DNA of 64,000 nucleotides from the NCBI GenBank assembly GCA_032871835.1, contig CM065296.1, forward strand, positions 112,044,146 through 112,108,145, in the 5' to 3' direction. Below the pieces are notes generated by a model that saw only the letters and a list, made by a program, of their open reading frames with translations, was not told where the DNA came from and did no database searches. The translations under genes were made by a program, and so were the position numbers. Below, piece after piece: positions 22,850 through 33,400 of the stretch; position 1 is the stretch's first letter, and every line of letters starts with the position of its first letter. The DNA comes from Dipteronia dyeriana (Eukaryota; Streptophyta; Magnoliopsida; Sapindales; Sapindaceae).

Positions 22850-23886
22850 GGGTTTAAAGATTTACTAGATGATGATTCTGATAACCCATTTGTGAACAAC
22901 ATTCTCCAAACCCAGTTCCTGAAAAATTCATAATGCCTCGGGTCAAACAATTTAAAGCAAACGGATCCAAAAGAACATGTGAGACGTTTTCAAAGTGCAA
23001 TGGCACAGTATGCTTACAATGTCCCATTGCTATGCTTGACATTCCCGTAAATGCTCAGGGACTTAGGGTATAGGTGGTTTGGAAGACTTCCTCAGGGAAC
23101 AATCAAGAATTTGTGAGAATTAACCCATGCTTTCTCAAGACAATTATTGGGGAACTTATAAAGAAGGAAGTTAGTAGCTCACCTCGCCACCCTCAAACAA
23201 GAAAAGAACGAGTCACTAAAAGATTAATCTGAAAAGATTCTATCAGGAAGTGTCCGGGATCCATAACCCCAATGATGAGGCAGTGGTAGTTGTCGTCACC
23301 AACAACCTACAGAAGGGTCGATTTTCTTTCGATTTGAGAAGAAAGTGCCCAGATACGTACGCCGACCTGATGAATGTGGCAAACAGTTATGCAATGGCTG
23401 AAGAATAGGAGCTAGCTTAAAGTGGTAGTTATGTACACGGGAGTCGCCTCGGGGGAGAATGCAAAAACAAGCGATGGCTATATAAAGAACCAGAAGGGTG
23501 ATCATCAGGAAAGTGATGAGACCAATCGTAGAAACAATCGGAACGAAATAAAGTTCCATGGTCAGTACACTAACTATACTCCCCTCAGCAAGAAACAAGA
23601 GGAAATCCTAGCGATCATAGAAGACCAAAAGTTAGTCAAATATCCTCCTAGGCAATCAATCTATGCCCGAAGAGACACAACAAAGTACTGCAGGTTTCAC
23701 AAAGAAAGTGGTCACGACACATCAAAGTGCTACCAACTAAGAGACCACATCGAGACGCTTATCAGAGAGAGTCGCCTCAAAGATTTAATTCTTAAGAAGA
23801 CAGACGATCAACCAATGGAAAATCAGGAAAATAAGCAAAGCCTGAGTCGAGACAACGGCGAATGGACGATCAAAATTATCTTTTGA
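22850..23886 (+). pseudogene. Gag block B (second Gag core) with Cys/His knuckle
   Basis: A second, more decayed copy of the same Gag core follows block A. Words such as EHVRRFQSAMAQYAYN and RDLGYRWFGRLPQGT align with EHVRRYRSLMAQYSMN and EDLGTMWFERLPLGS of block A, but many stops and frameshifts intervene. The stretch 23550-23886 is open and holds YCRFHKESGHDTSKCYQLRD, the CX2H/HX4C-type knuckle common at the C-end of plant Ty3 Gag. The frame stops at 23886 and no protease follows. Confidence 0.7.
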
Positions 23887-24470
23887 AGATCCTACACAAG
23901 CTCGTGGATGACAGAACTTAGTCTTCAATATATATAATAAAAAAACCCACTCTTCAGGGAGAGAGCTTAGTTGCTTTCAATTTTTGTTTATGATATTTTC
24001 AGTTTGTTTTTTATTCTTAGTTTTTCTAATTATTCTTTATTTTGATGTTGTTAATTTTCAGATCAATTAATAAAGAAGCCAAGAATGATATTCAAATTTT
24101 TATAATAATCATCTTTGTTATAAACTCGCAGCACCGACACCTGCCATGGTGGGTGAAGGTGCCCGAGAGGCTGAGAAGTCTGGGGTTAGAGACATGACGC
24201 GCCTGCCGAACTGACTGGATGCATATATAGCACTGTCAGCAATCCGGCCACCCCGAGCTGCCGGTTTTACCAAGAAAAAACACTCAGGTACGCTATCGGG
24301 GAAAACCTGGTGAAATGTGTCCGGCTGTGTTAGTATTGCACTAACGATTCGGTCAAACCCTTGCAAGCAGATAGAACCGGGAAACATCTTTGGTGACTTG
24401 TTTACACGGGAAAAATAAGGAAAATGGGTAAGGTTCCCAGAACACCTATTGACAGAAGATCAAGACGATC
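23887..24470. other. Non-coding interior of the gag-only element
   Basis: This is where pol would be expected. I see no aspartic protease, RT, RNase H or integrase motif in any frame. A GC-richer stretch at 24118-24387 can be read on the minus strand, but it resembles no family I recognise. Confidence 0.5.
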
Positions 24471-24740
24471 GAGAATTATCCTGAGCGAAAAATCAGGACC
24501 CCGACCCGACCAAGATAGTTAGGAATTATTCTGAGCTAAAAGTCAGGACACCGACCCAACCCAACCCAACAAAGATAGTTGGAAATTATCTTGAACGAAA
24601 GGCCAGGACACCGACCGAATTAAGACAGTCGGGAATTATCCTGAGTAAAGAGCAAAGACACCGACTAGTCCAAAAAAAATGGTCAAAAATTATTCTGAGC
24701 AGAGAGCCAAGACACCAACTAGTCCAGCTACAAGAGAGCA
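24471..24740 (+). repeat. Degenerate tandem repeat of about 60-70 bp, 4-5 copies
   Basis: Each unit has (G/A)AATTAT(C/T)CTGAGC, then GGA/AAGACACCGAC, then CCAA-like sequence and AAGATAGTTG or AAGACAGTCG. The array lies about 180 bases upstream of the polypurine tract. Such arrays before the 3' LTR are common in plant Ty3-type elements, and no function is known to me. Confidence 0.65.
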
Positions 24741-24907
24741 AAAAAGAGTTCAAGACTGATTAGTTTAATAAGACACTTGATCAGTTAAAAAAAACGATCA
24801 GTTTAATAAGATACTTGATCGAGTTAGGATGATAAGATCAGAAGCGTCAAAAAATCAAAACTATTCGAATCCCATTCGTTGAACAGCCAAGAGCTCATCT
24901 TGTGGAT

Positions 24908-24920
24908 TTGAGGGGGGTGT
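24908..24920 (+). other. Polypurine tract of the gag-only element
   Basis: A purine-rich run with GAGGGGGG, followed by TGT, sits directly before the 3' LTR. This is the place and composition expected for second-strand priming. Confidence 0.6.
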
Positions 24921-25903
24921 TGTTATAGGGATTTTTTGATAGCGTGGCAAGTCAGCATGATTAGATATGCCAAGTCACGGGAGTCAGAAAAGATCGACTT
25001 AAGGCAATTAATAGATGATCTAAAGGTCAAGTCAAGATTACCCAAGATGGTCGGGAAAGCTAACCGATCAGGCACAAATAACCTGGTCGGGGAAACTAGT
25101 CGATCGGGTAGAGAGGACTAGGTCGGGACCATCCGATCGAGATAAAAGAAGTCTGATCAGGATCAGACAATTGGCCAGTTGGATAACGCATAAGAGATAT
25201 TAAAGGTAACTACGACTCAAATACGAAGAGGAATTGTCTTACTTAAACAATGTATCTAGAATCACACTCCAATAAGGAAATATCTTTATTTCCTCTTCAG
25301 TGTTAGAGAATCATATTCAATAAAGAACTCAAAGCTTCCAGAAGGATAAACACTAAATAGGAAACGAGTCCAAATCAAACAATAATTTTACTGTTCTAGA
25401 AGACTGCATACCGATCGAGAAATAAGTCTAAAAAGACTATTCAACTAGAATCCTACGAAGATTCTAATTCAATGCACAAGATATCTGAATCAGGAAAGAA
25501 GACAAAGACGACTTCAACAAGTAACCAGTCTTAATTAAACACTATCACCTTTCCTTATTTGTGTAATAAGGATTAGGGTTCTATGTACATATAAATAGAC
25601 CCATAATCTCATTATAAAAAAATATATCGAAAAAATATATAGACAACGGCATATACAACAACACATAGAAAATATGCAAGAGAGAGAGACAGCAAAAAAG
25701 GAGAGATTGAGTGTGTAATCATTATACTATAGTGGATTTCTTCTCGTCGTCACCGACAACCGTGGATGTTTCCCCGCCTTGAGATTTTACCACGTAACCT
25801 TATGTGTGCATGATTTTCTTCTTTTTTCTATCTTTCTCATAACATCTTCAACAATCTACAAAACCATGATCGATCCTATACGATCCAAAAATCACCGTCA
25901 ACA
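24921..25903 (+). repeat. 3' LTR of the gag-only element, 983 bp
   Basis: It begins TGTTATAGGGATTTTTTGATA and ends CACCGTCAACA. It is colinear with the 5' LTR but differs at many scattered sites and small indels, so insertion is not very recent. It is followed by CTTAT, the target duplication. Confidence 0.9.
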
Positions 25904-25905
25904 CT

Positions 25906-25908
<3 letters not shown>

Positions 25909-25956
<48 letters not shown>
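25909..25956. repeat. (TA)n microsatellite after the LTR element
   Basis: Nearly pure TA repeat directly beyond the CTTAT target duplication. It probably belongs to the AT-rich core of the enclosing MITE. Confidence 0.85.
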
Positions 25957-25957
<1 letters not shown>

Positions 25958-26237
25958 TTAATATTTTTATTCTTTCTATTTTACTAAGTATATATTTCTT
26001 TATAACTTTAAAATCTAACCCAAAATCTTATATACTTATTTGTAATGGATTGTTGTGTGTGTGTGTTTTTTTTTTTTTTTTTTTGCATGTCATTTATACT
26101 TAAACAGGGGGAATGGGGAATGGGGAAATAGGGAAGACGGGGGAAACGAGGAAGACATGGGAAACCGAGAAATGGAATGGGGAAAAACGGAGAAATAGGG
26201 ATGGGGGGACCTATATCCATTCTCATTTCCCCATTGG

Positions 26238-26802
26238 TAGGGATGCACGTTTGAGGAATGAGGATGGATATAGGCCCCCCCCATCCCCATCCCCACTTCC
26301 ACTTCCCAGACCCTCCCCCCCATTTGGGGAGAATGGGGATGAGGAATTTTGGGGGGAGGTCTCCCCATCCCCAGTTCCCTATTTTCCCCGTTTTCCCTAT
26401 TTTTTTTCCATTTCCCCCCGTTCCTCATTTATCTATTTATCTAAAAATTACAAACTAAACTAAAAAAAACAAACATTCCATTATAAATACAAAATAAAAT
26501 CCATTAATGCATTACAAATACAAATATATATTATAAAAAAATATAATTATAATTATATTTATATATGTTTGGGGGAAATAGAGAAATGGGGATGGGGGAC
26601 CTTCCTCGCATCCTCATCCCTATCCTCATTTCAATATAATTATGGGGAAATGGGGAAATCCCCATCCCCATCCCCATTTCAATTTGGGGATGATTTTCAT
26701 CCCCTTCCCCCACTATTTCTCCAATTTTCCCAAAAAAAAAAATCCCCAAATGGGGATGAGGACGTGGGGATTTGGGGCTCCGAAGAAAAATGTACATCTC
26801 TA
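26238..26802. mobile_element. hAT-type MITE, 565 bp, second copy of the 11758 family
   Basis: The left end is TAGGGATGCACGTTTGAGG and the right end is AAATGTACATCTCTA. Both sides carry the perfect 8-bp duplication CCCATTGG (26230-26237 and 26803-26810). The interior is (CCCCAT)n-rich arms around an AT-rich core, like 11758-12284. It is inserted inside the right arm of the MITE 19017-26819. Confidence 0.88.
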
Positions 26803-27498
26803 CCCATTGGTCATCCCTATGTTGAATATATATATAAACCTCAGATGATGTTGATTTTCTCTTTAGTTGAAAATAGGAAGTGATAGATGTCGATAAAAAA
26901 AAAAATCACAATTTTTTTTCTCCTCTAAAAAATAGGTGATAAATTTTGAAAAACATATCAAAATTATCCTCAACTTGTATTTATTTTAAATTTTTAAATT
27001 TTTTAAATTTTTTATTATATATTAGATAATATTTGTTTAATTATTTATTTTAGATAATAAAATAATATAAATGGGGGCATTCAACTCATTTAACCTTAAA
27101 AGTTTGGTCAATTGTTAGGTTTAGTTGAAATCAACTTCTGGTAGGGGAAGTTTATGTAATTTCAAATAAAAGGTCCATCTATCTGTAATTAGATCTAAAA
27201 TCAGGGAAGTTTGTGCAATTAGTCCTAAGTAATAACTAATAAGATGTTCCTCTATCTCACTCTCTCCGACTCTATTACACTGCGAGACTCTTTCTCATAT
27301 CTGATCAACCTTAATTATTCTTAATTATCAGTATTGATCAATACAATATAGCATTATTATTTTTTTGGTTTCGATTTGTAAACAGTTTATCAATTTGTAT
27401 CGGAGTGCGCAGATTCGTACAGTAATCGAAAGATATCTGCCACCTGTTTACCGGAGAAAACTCTCTAGGCTCAGGCGGAGGCGCTAGATAAGCTCACT

Positions 27499-30400
27499 AT
27501 GGACCCCTCCATAATGAAGCTCCTCGAAGAAGACGAGGTTTGTGTCTAATTCTTTATTTTTATTCTTGAATTATATTGGATTTATAAAATTTTGATTTAT
27601 GGTTTGTTTTTGCTTCTTGAAAATGGTTGCACAGGACGAGTCTATGCATTCAGGAGCTGACGTGGAGGCATTCCAAGCTGCCTTGAATCGGGACATTGGA
27701 GGCGATTTGTCCACTTCCCAGCCCTCTGATTCGGATTCCGGTAACATCTCTAAAAGATCTGGTTCGTCAACTAGCTAGTTACTGCTCTTGTAACATAATT
27801 GATAATCCTATGTCAATTATCTAGGTTTGACTATGCAGTGTCTATATAGCATTACAGAAAAGAAAAGAAAAGAAAAATCAGAAAAAGCAAGAAATGTTCA
27901 GACGTCTGCAAAAGTCCGTTACTAGTTTAGTTGCTGATTTTGAGAGTCTTAATTGGCATGAATTAGGGTCTTTCAATGATTAAAAAAATTGATAATATCC
28001 CCATATATCCGCTGATATTTCCGTATCTCAAGGGTACCGATATTGATATGGGTATAATATCCTTTCCTTAAAAACATCCTGGAAGTTTTTGGAAATATCC
28101 ATGATATTTCCTTAAAATATCGACACCGGTGAACCTGTAGAGTAATTTTACACAGTATCATGGATATTTCCGGAAATATCGTGGAATTATCCGTAAAATA
28201 TCTGATATAATTTCGTCAATATAAATTGAGAAATTTATGATATTCCCTAATGTTTTTATCTATCTTTTTGTTTACTTTTTATAATTAAACAAATTTTTTA
28301 CTCAAATAGTCTCATTTTGCTTTTTATTTGTGTTGATGTTAATGAATTCCGAACAAACCATATAACAATCTATAACTATAATTTATGAAATCATGTTGTA
28401 ATTTCTTTTTTGTTAATTTTTATCAAGAATATCATTATTAACTTTTATTTTTTAAAACAAGAGTCTCACAAGCCTTTTTACTTGGATTTGTTTATGGTTA
28501 TTATGGCAAGAAACTAAAAGTGGATAAGAAAAAAATTTGTTAGAAAGATGAAGATTGATTGCTGAATACTTGAATGTATTCTCTCTTGGATTAAATGCTT
28601 TGTGGATTGTTTGGAGTTTTCTGACCGTAAAGATTTTAACAAATAGTTCTGGGTTGTAGTTTTGCTTTGAATTGTTAGTTTTATTCACTTGTCTGTTGTT
28701 ATAGTACATCTACTTTTTATCTTATCTCTAACTTATATAAGCCAAGATTGTTTTTGAAAGATTCTGCTTTTTGAAGACGGACACAAAGTTCTGCATGTAT
28801 AGAATTGCACCTAAACATTTTTATTACAGTGAGAATACGATTTTGATGTATTCCAGCTTTCTTTGCTATTCGGTGATTTTACCCTTGAAGTTGTTTCTTC
28901 TGAAAAGAAAGAATGAATCTATGCTTTACAAAAAATATCCCAAATTTTCCCACCTAAATGATTTGACTGTTGATTTATAGCTACTATGTAGATAATTGGA
29001 TAATATTGTAAATGCTACGTCCGTTACAAATCAGTTGCTGTATCATTCTAGATAAGTAACTTGAGTTATGTTTTTACTTTTTACTTTTTAGGTACTGTAG
29101 CTTTAGACAATAAAATCATGTAATATATAGTTTGAGATGCAATATGAAAAGGGACATTTCATGATTGTTGGAAAACCATTTCACAAGGATGTTATATGAG
29201 ACTAGGCTTTTTTTACTATATGTTGTGGGCTTGCTTTTATTTTTATTTCATTTGTTTGAATAAGGAATTCCCAGAAAGTGTTTGGTTTGATTTATGATGT
29301 CCAAAACTAACAATTACAGCAGCTTTTTCTCAAGGAAAAGAAGGGACCCATGGTACCCACCAGTCAATTTCTCCGTGGCAAAATACTAGCCAAGAAGAAA
29401 ATACAAACATTCAAGGTCTAGAAAGTGCACAACGGCAAGAACAGCATTCATCAGGAATGGATCTTAAGCAACATGGATCTGTTGCGGAGAACCAACAGCA
29501 ACACAATGATGGATGCCCTCCGTCACAACAGAAACAGTCCCAAGATAATTGTCCACAAGGGCCAGCAGAACAAATCCCTAACCAGATTCCTCAAACAACT
29601 GGGATTCAAATAGCTGAGAAAAATCCTACCCAAACACATGAACCAGAGAGAATGCGTAATCAAGATGGTGAATCTCAATATTCAAAAATGCAAAAAATGA
29701 GTAATCAACCTGCGGTGAGCGCAGAACAGGCGAGTAATGCTATTAATCGTGGTAAACAAGTTCCCTTTGCCTTATTGCTTCCTGCCTTAACACCTCATCT
29801 TGATAAAGATAGAGCAATGCAGCTTCATACTCTATATGCTAAATTGAAGGTTGGTTGCTGAAACAAATTTATGTAATATTCTGTTTTCCTTGTATGCAAC
29901 TGGATATGTGTCTCATGTATTGTCTCCACTTCTTTGTTGTTCGTAGAAAAATGAAATTGTTAAAGATGTATTTGTGCGGCATATGAGGGATATTGTAGGG
30001 GACCAGATGCTTAGGTTGGCAGTAAATCAAATGCAGTCACAGGTAACTGTAGAATGAGTTAATGTAGTTAATGTGATCATAATGAACTTATTGCTCTCTT
30101 GTTTGATTAAACTAGAATTTCCAAATATGCAGATGGGTGCCAATCAGTTCCAGTTACAGTCCCAAGCTGCAGCACGGCAACAGCAGTTAAGAATGCCATC
30201 TGTTAGTGCTGGTGCTACACAGTTCACTGATCCCCATTCATTTCCACAGCTTCATCAGAAGGGCACCACCTCTTCCGCTGATCCAGCACTTGTTCCTGCT
30301 TCATCAGCCTCAGTGCATGGTTCAACCTTCCCAATAAAAGAAAACAGTGCTCAAAAATCTCGAGAGCTGGAACGTCAGCCAGGCTCACATGGAATACATG

Positions 30401-33400
30401 TAAGCCAAATGTCTTCCTCCAGTCCGAGTACGACCAGCCAAGAAAGAGAACGCCCTTCAGTTCCTTTACAAGGACTTAACAAGCAGCAGCAACAGCAGTT
30501 GCATTATCCACCAACTTCCTTTTCCATGTATGGAAGTAGCGGTGCTAATTATCACCCATTTTCTGGGACGAATGTCAATCCTCCAGGATCATCTCTGAAA
30601 CCACATCCTCATGATTCACAAATGAGACAAATTGGACACCATCAAGGCATTGGATCAACTCCAGCAGGAGGGGTAAGCCAATCCATGAAAATTATGATTA
30701 TTCCAAGATTTAGAGACAAAAATCTCTAAAGGATCCAGGTAAATTTCAGGGTGGTTCACTTTCTCACTTCACAAACAATTCAATGGTGCAACAGAATTCA
30801 GTTCCTTGGCAAGCATCAACAAATAAAGACCAGAGTTCTGGTATGTCAACAATGGCATATGTTAAGCCGGAACCAGTTGATCAGGGTACTGAGCAGCAGA
30901 ACAAATCTCATTTGTCTACCTCTCAGGGGTTATCTGCTGCACAGGTTGAACATGGACATGCAATTCCATTAATTCTAAAAGACGAGCCTTTAGATAAGCA
31001 GTCTCCTCGAGTGGGTTACTCTACACCTGCTAGTATAATGCCCTCAAATTCTGTTTCTCCTTCCACCACAACACAGCCAGATCCTAATATCCCAGTAAGA
31101 TTTTCTCAATTATTTTGTTAGCATTTAGTTTTATGTGGCCTTGACAAATATCCCTGTTATGTTCTGAATACTGTGTTTCATCCTCGAAGAAGAATTACTT
31201 CATTTAATAAGCTACTCCAAAATAAGGTCAGCGCCCTTGTGCAAATTGAAAATAAGCGTGAAAGTATAGTGATGAAATCCTTTAATTGGCTAGTGTTGAG
31301 CCTTTGCATACTTGTGAATTAAATCCTTGATTTTTCATTTCTGGCTTACTTACTTTGTTCACTATAGTTGGATGATTTTGATATGAAGTTGCATCGGACC
31401 GGATTTCTTAATTCCTCCATATCCCAATTCAATATTTATTTTTGTTTAATATTATCTTCAAATGTAATAGGGAATTAGAAATTTTGAACATTTATGTTCT
31501 ATATGAACAATTCATTTTTTGTTATATATTCTTCTCCATATTGGAGGTAATTTATAGGGAAAAATACAATTAGAAATAGAGATACAATAGGAAGCAAATA
31601 CCTACAAATAAGCTAATTGATTCTAATCAAATCAAATCAGATCAGTCAACTTATACAAGGTCAACTATACAATCTTCCTAATTAATAATAATATACTAAC
31701 ACCCCCCCCCCCCCCCCCCCCCCCCCCCAAGTTGGTGCATAGATGTCACTCATGCCCAACTTGCTAATTGAGTCATGAAAGTTCCTTCCATTAATGGCCT
31801 TTGTAAGGATATCTGCAAGTTGATCCTTACTTGATACATGCGGTCAATTATTTTCCCTTCTAATTTCTCTTTGATGAAGAATCAATCAATTTCTACATGT
31901 TTGGTACGATCATGTTGGACAGGATTATTGGCAATCAGTACAAGCTTTATTATCACAATATAGCTTCATGCTTCCTTTGGGTGAAATCCCAAATCTCCTA
32001 TTAAGTTCTTCAACCACAGTAATTCAGTGATTCCTTGGGCAATGCCTCGAAATTCTGCTTCAGCACTGGATCGTGACACCATAGTCTGTTTCTTACTCCG
32101 CCAAGTGACTAGGTTACCTCCTATAAAGGTAAAGTAACCAGAAGTAGATCTCCGATCACTAGCATTCCCAGCCCAACCAGCATCTGTGTATCCCTTGATG
32201 TCCAGATGTCCATTTTTAGAGAACATTAATCCTCTGCAGGAGATCCTTTTTAAGTATCTTAGAATCCGAAGGACCGCATCCATGTGACTCTCAGTGGGAG
32301 CGTGCATAAATTGGCTTACCACACTCACTGCATATGCAATATCAGGACAAGTATGCGATAAGTAGATAAGCTTACCAACCAGCCTTTGATATCTTTCTTT
32401 GTTTGCCGGGGTTTGATCAGGGTGATCTGGACATTCACATAACTTGTGGTTTTGATCCATAGGAGTATCTGCTGGTTTGCTAGCAAGCATCCCATTTTTT
32501 ATAAGCAGATCAAGAACATACTTCCTCTGACTAAGGAAAATCCCATGTTTTGATCAGGCTACCTCAATTCCCAGAAAGTACCTTAATACCCCCAGGTCTT
32601 TCATTTCAAACTCTGTGGCCAAGTGACTTTAAAGATTAGTCATCTCCAGATCATCGTTTCCTGTAACAATCATATCATCAACATAGATGATCAGTATAGT
32701 GATTTTGTCACCCTTACGTTTGAAGAATAAGGTGTGATCAGAGTTACTCTGTTGATATCCAAATTTCCTCATGGAAGTACTGAGTTGTCCGAACCAGGCT
32801 CTAGGTGATTGTTTTAGTCCGTAGAGAGCCTTTTTTAGTTTACAGACTTTACCAATTTGAGAATCAAAATCGAGGAGGAGATCCATATAAACTTCTTCAC
32901 TAAGTTCCCCATGTAAGAAGGCATTCTTTACATCAAATTGTTTCAAATGCCACTCTAGATTAGCTGCTAGTGCGAGAAGTACCCTAATAGTGTTTAACTT
33001 TGCTACCGGGGAAAGGTCTCCTGGTAGTCAACTCCGTAAGTCTGAGTGTACCCTTTGGCAACCAACCTAGCCTTGTATCTTTCAATCGAGCTATCTGCCT
33101 TGTGTTTGATGGTATAAACCCATCGACATCCAACAATCTTCTTCCCTTTAGGAAGATGCACTATCTCCCAAGTACAATTTCTTTGTAAAGCTTTCATCTC
33201 CTCATCCATGGCTCGGACCCAATTCCGGTCTGTTAGTACATCCTGCAATTTACTAGGAATAGATACAGAGGATAATTGATGTGCAAAAGCTTTAAAGGTT
33301 TCAGATAGTCTGTGAGTTGAGGTGTAATTAGAAATAGAGTAAAGAGCATTACTATCTGCTGGAGGTCGCTCAGGGGAAAAATCAAACTGTACAGGTGGTC

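Larger units (their letters stand above)
19207..25903 (+). mobile_element. Gag-only LTR retrotransposon (TR-GAG-like), 6.7 kb
   Basis: Two LTRs (19207-20182 and 24921-25903) are flanked by the 5-bp duplication CTTAT (19202-19206 and 25904-25908). The LTRs begin TGTTATA and end CAACA. A polypurine tract (GGATTTGAGGGGGG) abuts the 3' LTR. The interior has gag-like sequence with a Cys/His knuckle, but I see no protease, reverse transcriptase, RNase H or integrase. It would depend on enzymes from another Ty3-type element. The interior also holds a second LTR-tail/leader copy (from 21473), two gag blocks and an array of about 60-70-bp repeats. Confidence 0.9.
19017..26819. mobile_element. hAT-type MITE (TAGGGATGACC ends) split by later insertions
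   Basis: The left end is TAGGGATGACCATTTATCC and the right end is GGTCATCCCTA, its inverse. The flanks TGTTGAAC (19009-19016) and TGTTGAAT (26820-26827) match at 7 of 8 positions, a hAT-type target duplication. The MITE's own sequence is 19017-19206 plus the G-rich stretch around 26100-26237 and the last 9 bases. It encloses the LTR element 19207-25903 and the MITE 26238-26802. Confidence 0.8.
18628..27225. mobile_element. Outer long-TIR element enclosing other transposons
   Basis: About 280 bp at 18628-18915 is repeated in inverted orientation at about 26905-27225. Examples are ACTAATTACATAAAC against ACTAATTGCACAAAC, TTGACC..TTTGAGGGTTAAATGA against its partner, and AAACAAATATTATTTAATAT against AAACAAATATTATCTAATAT. 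These are long terminal inverted repeats of a non-autonomous DNA element, MULE-like in style. Flanking TAAGTATA and TAAGTAAT may be a decayed target duplication, but this is weak. Everything between is later insertion. The right end is about 270 bases from the TAF4 start codon. Confidence 0.7.

Noticed and set aside
24118..24387. Minus-strand open frame in the gag-only element
   Set aside because: No recognisable domain, opposite to the element, and next to a degenerate repeat array.
26008..26883. Pro/His/Ser-rich open frames around 26-26.9 kb
   Set aside because: They are translations of CCCCAT/GGGGAT repeats inside MITE arms.
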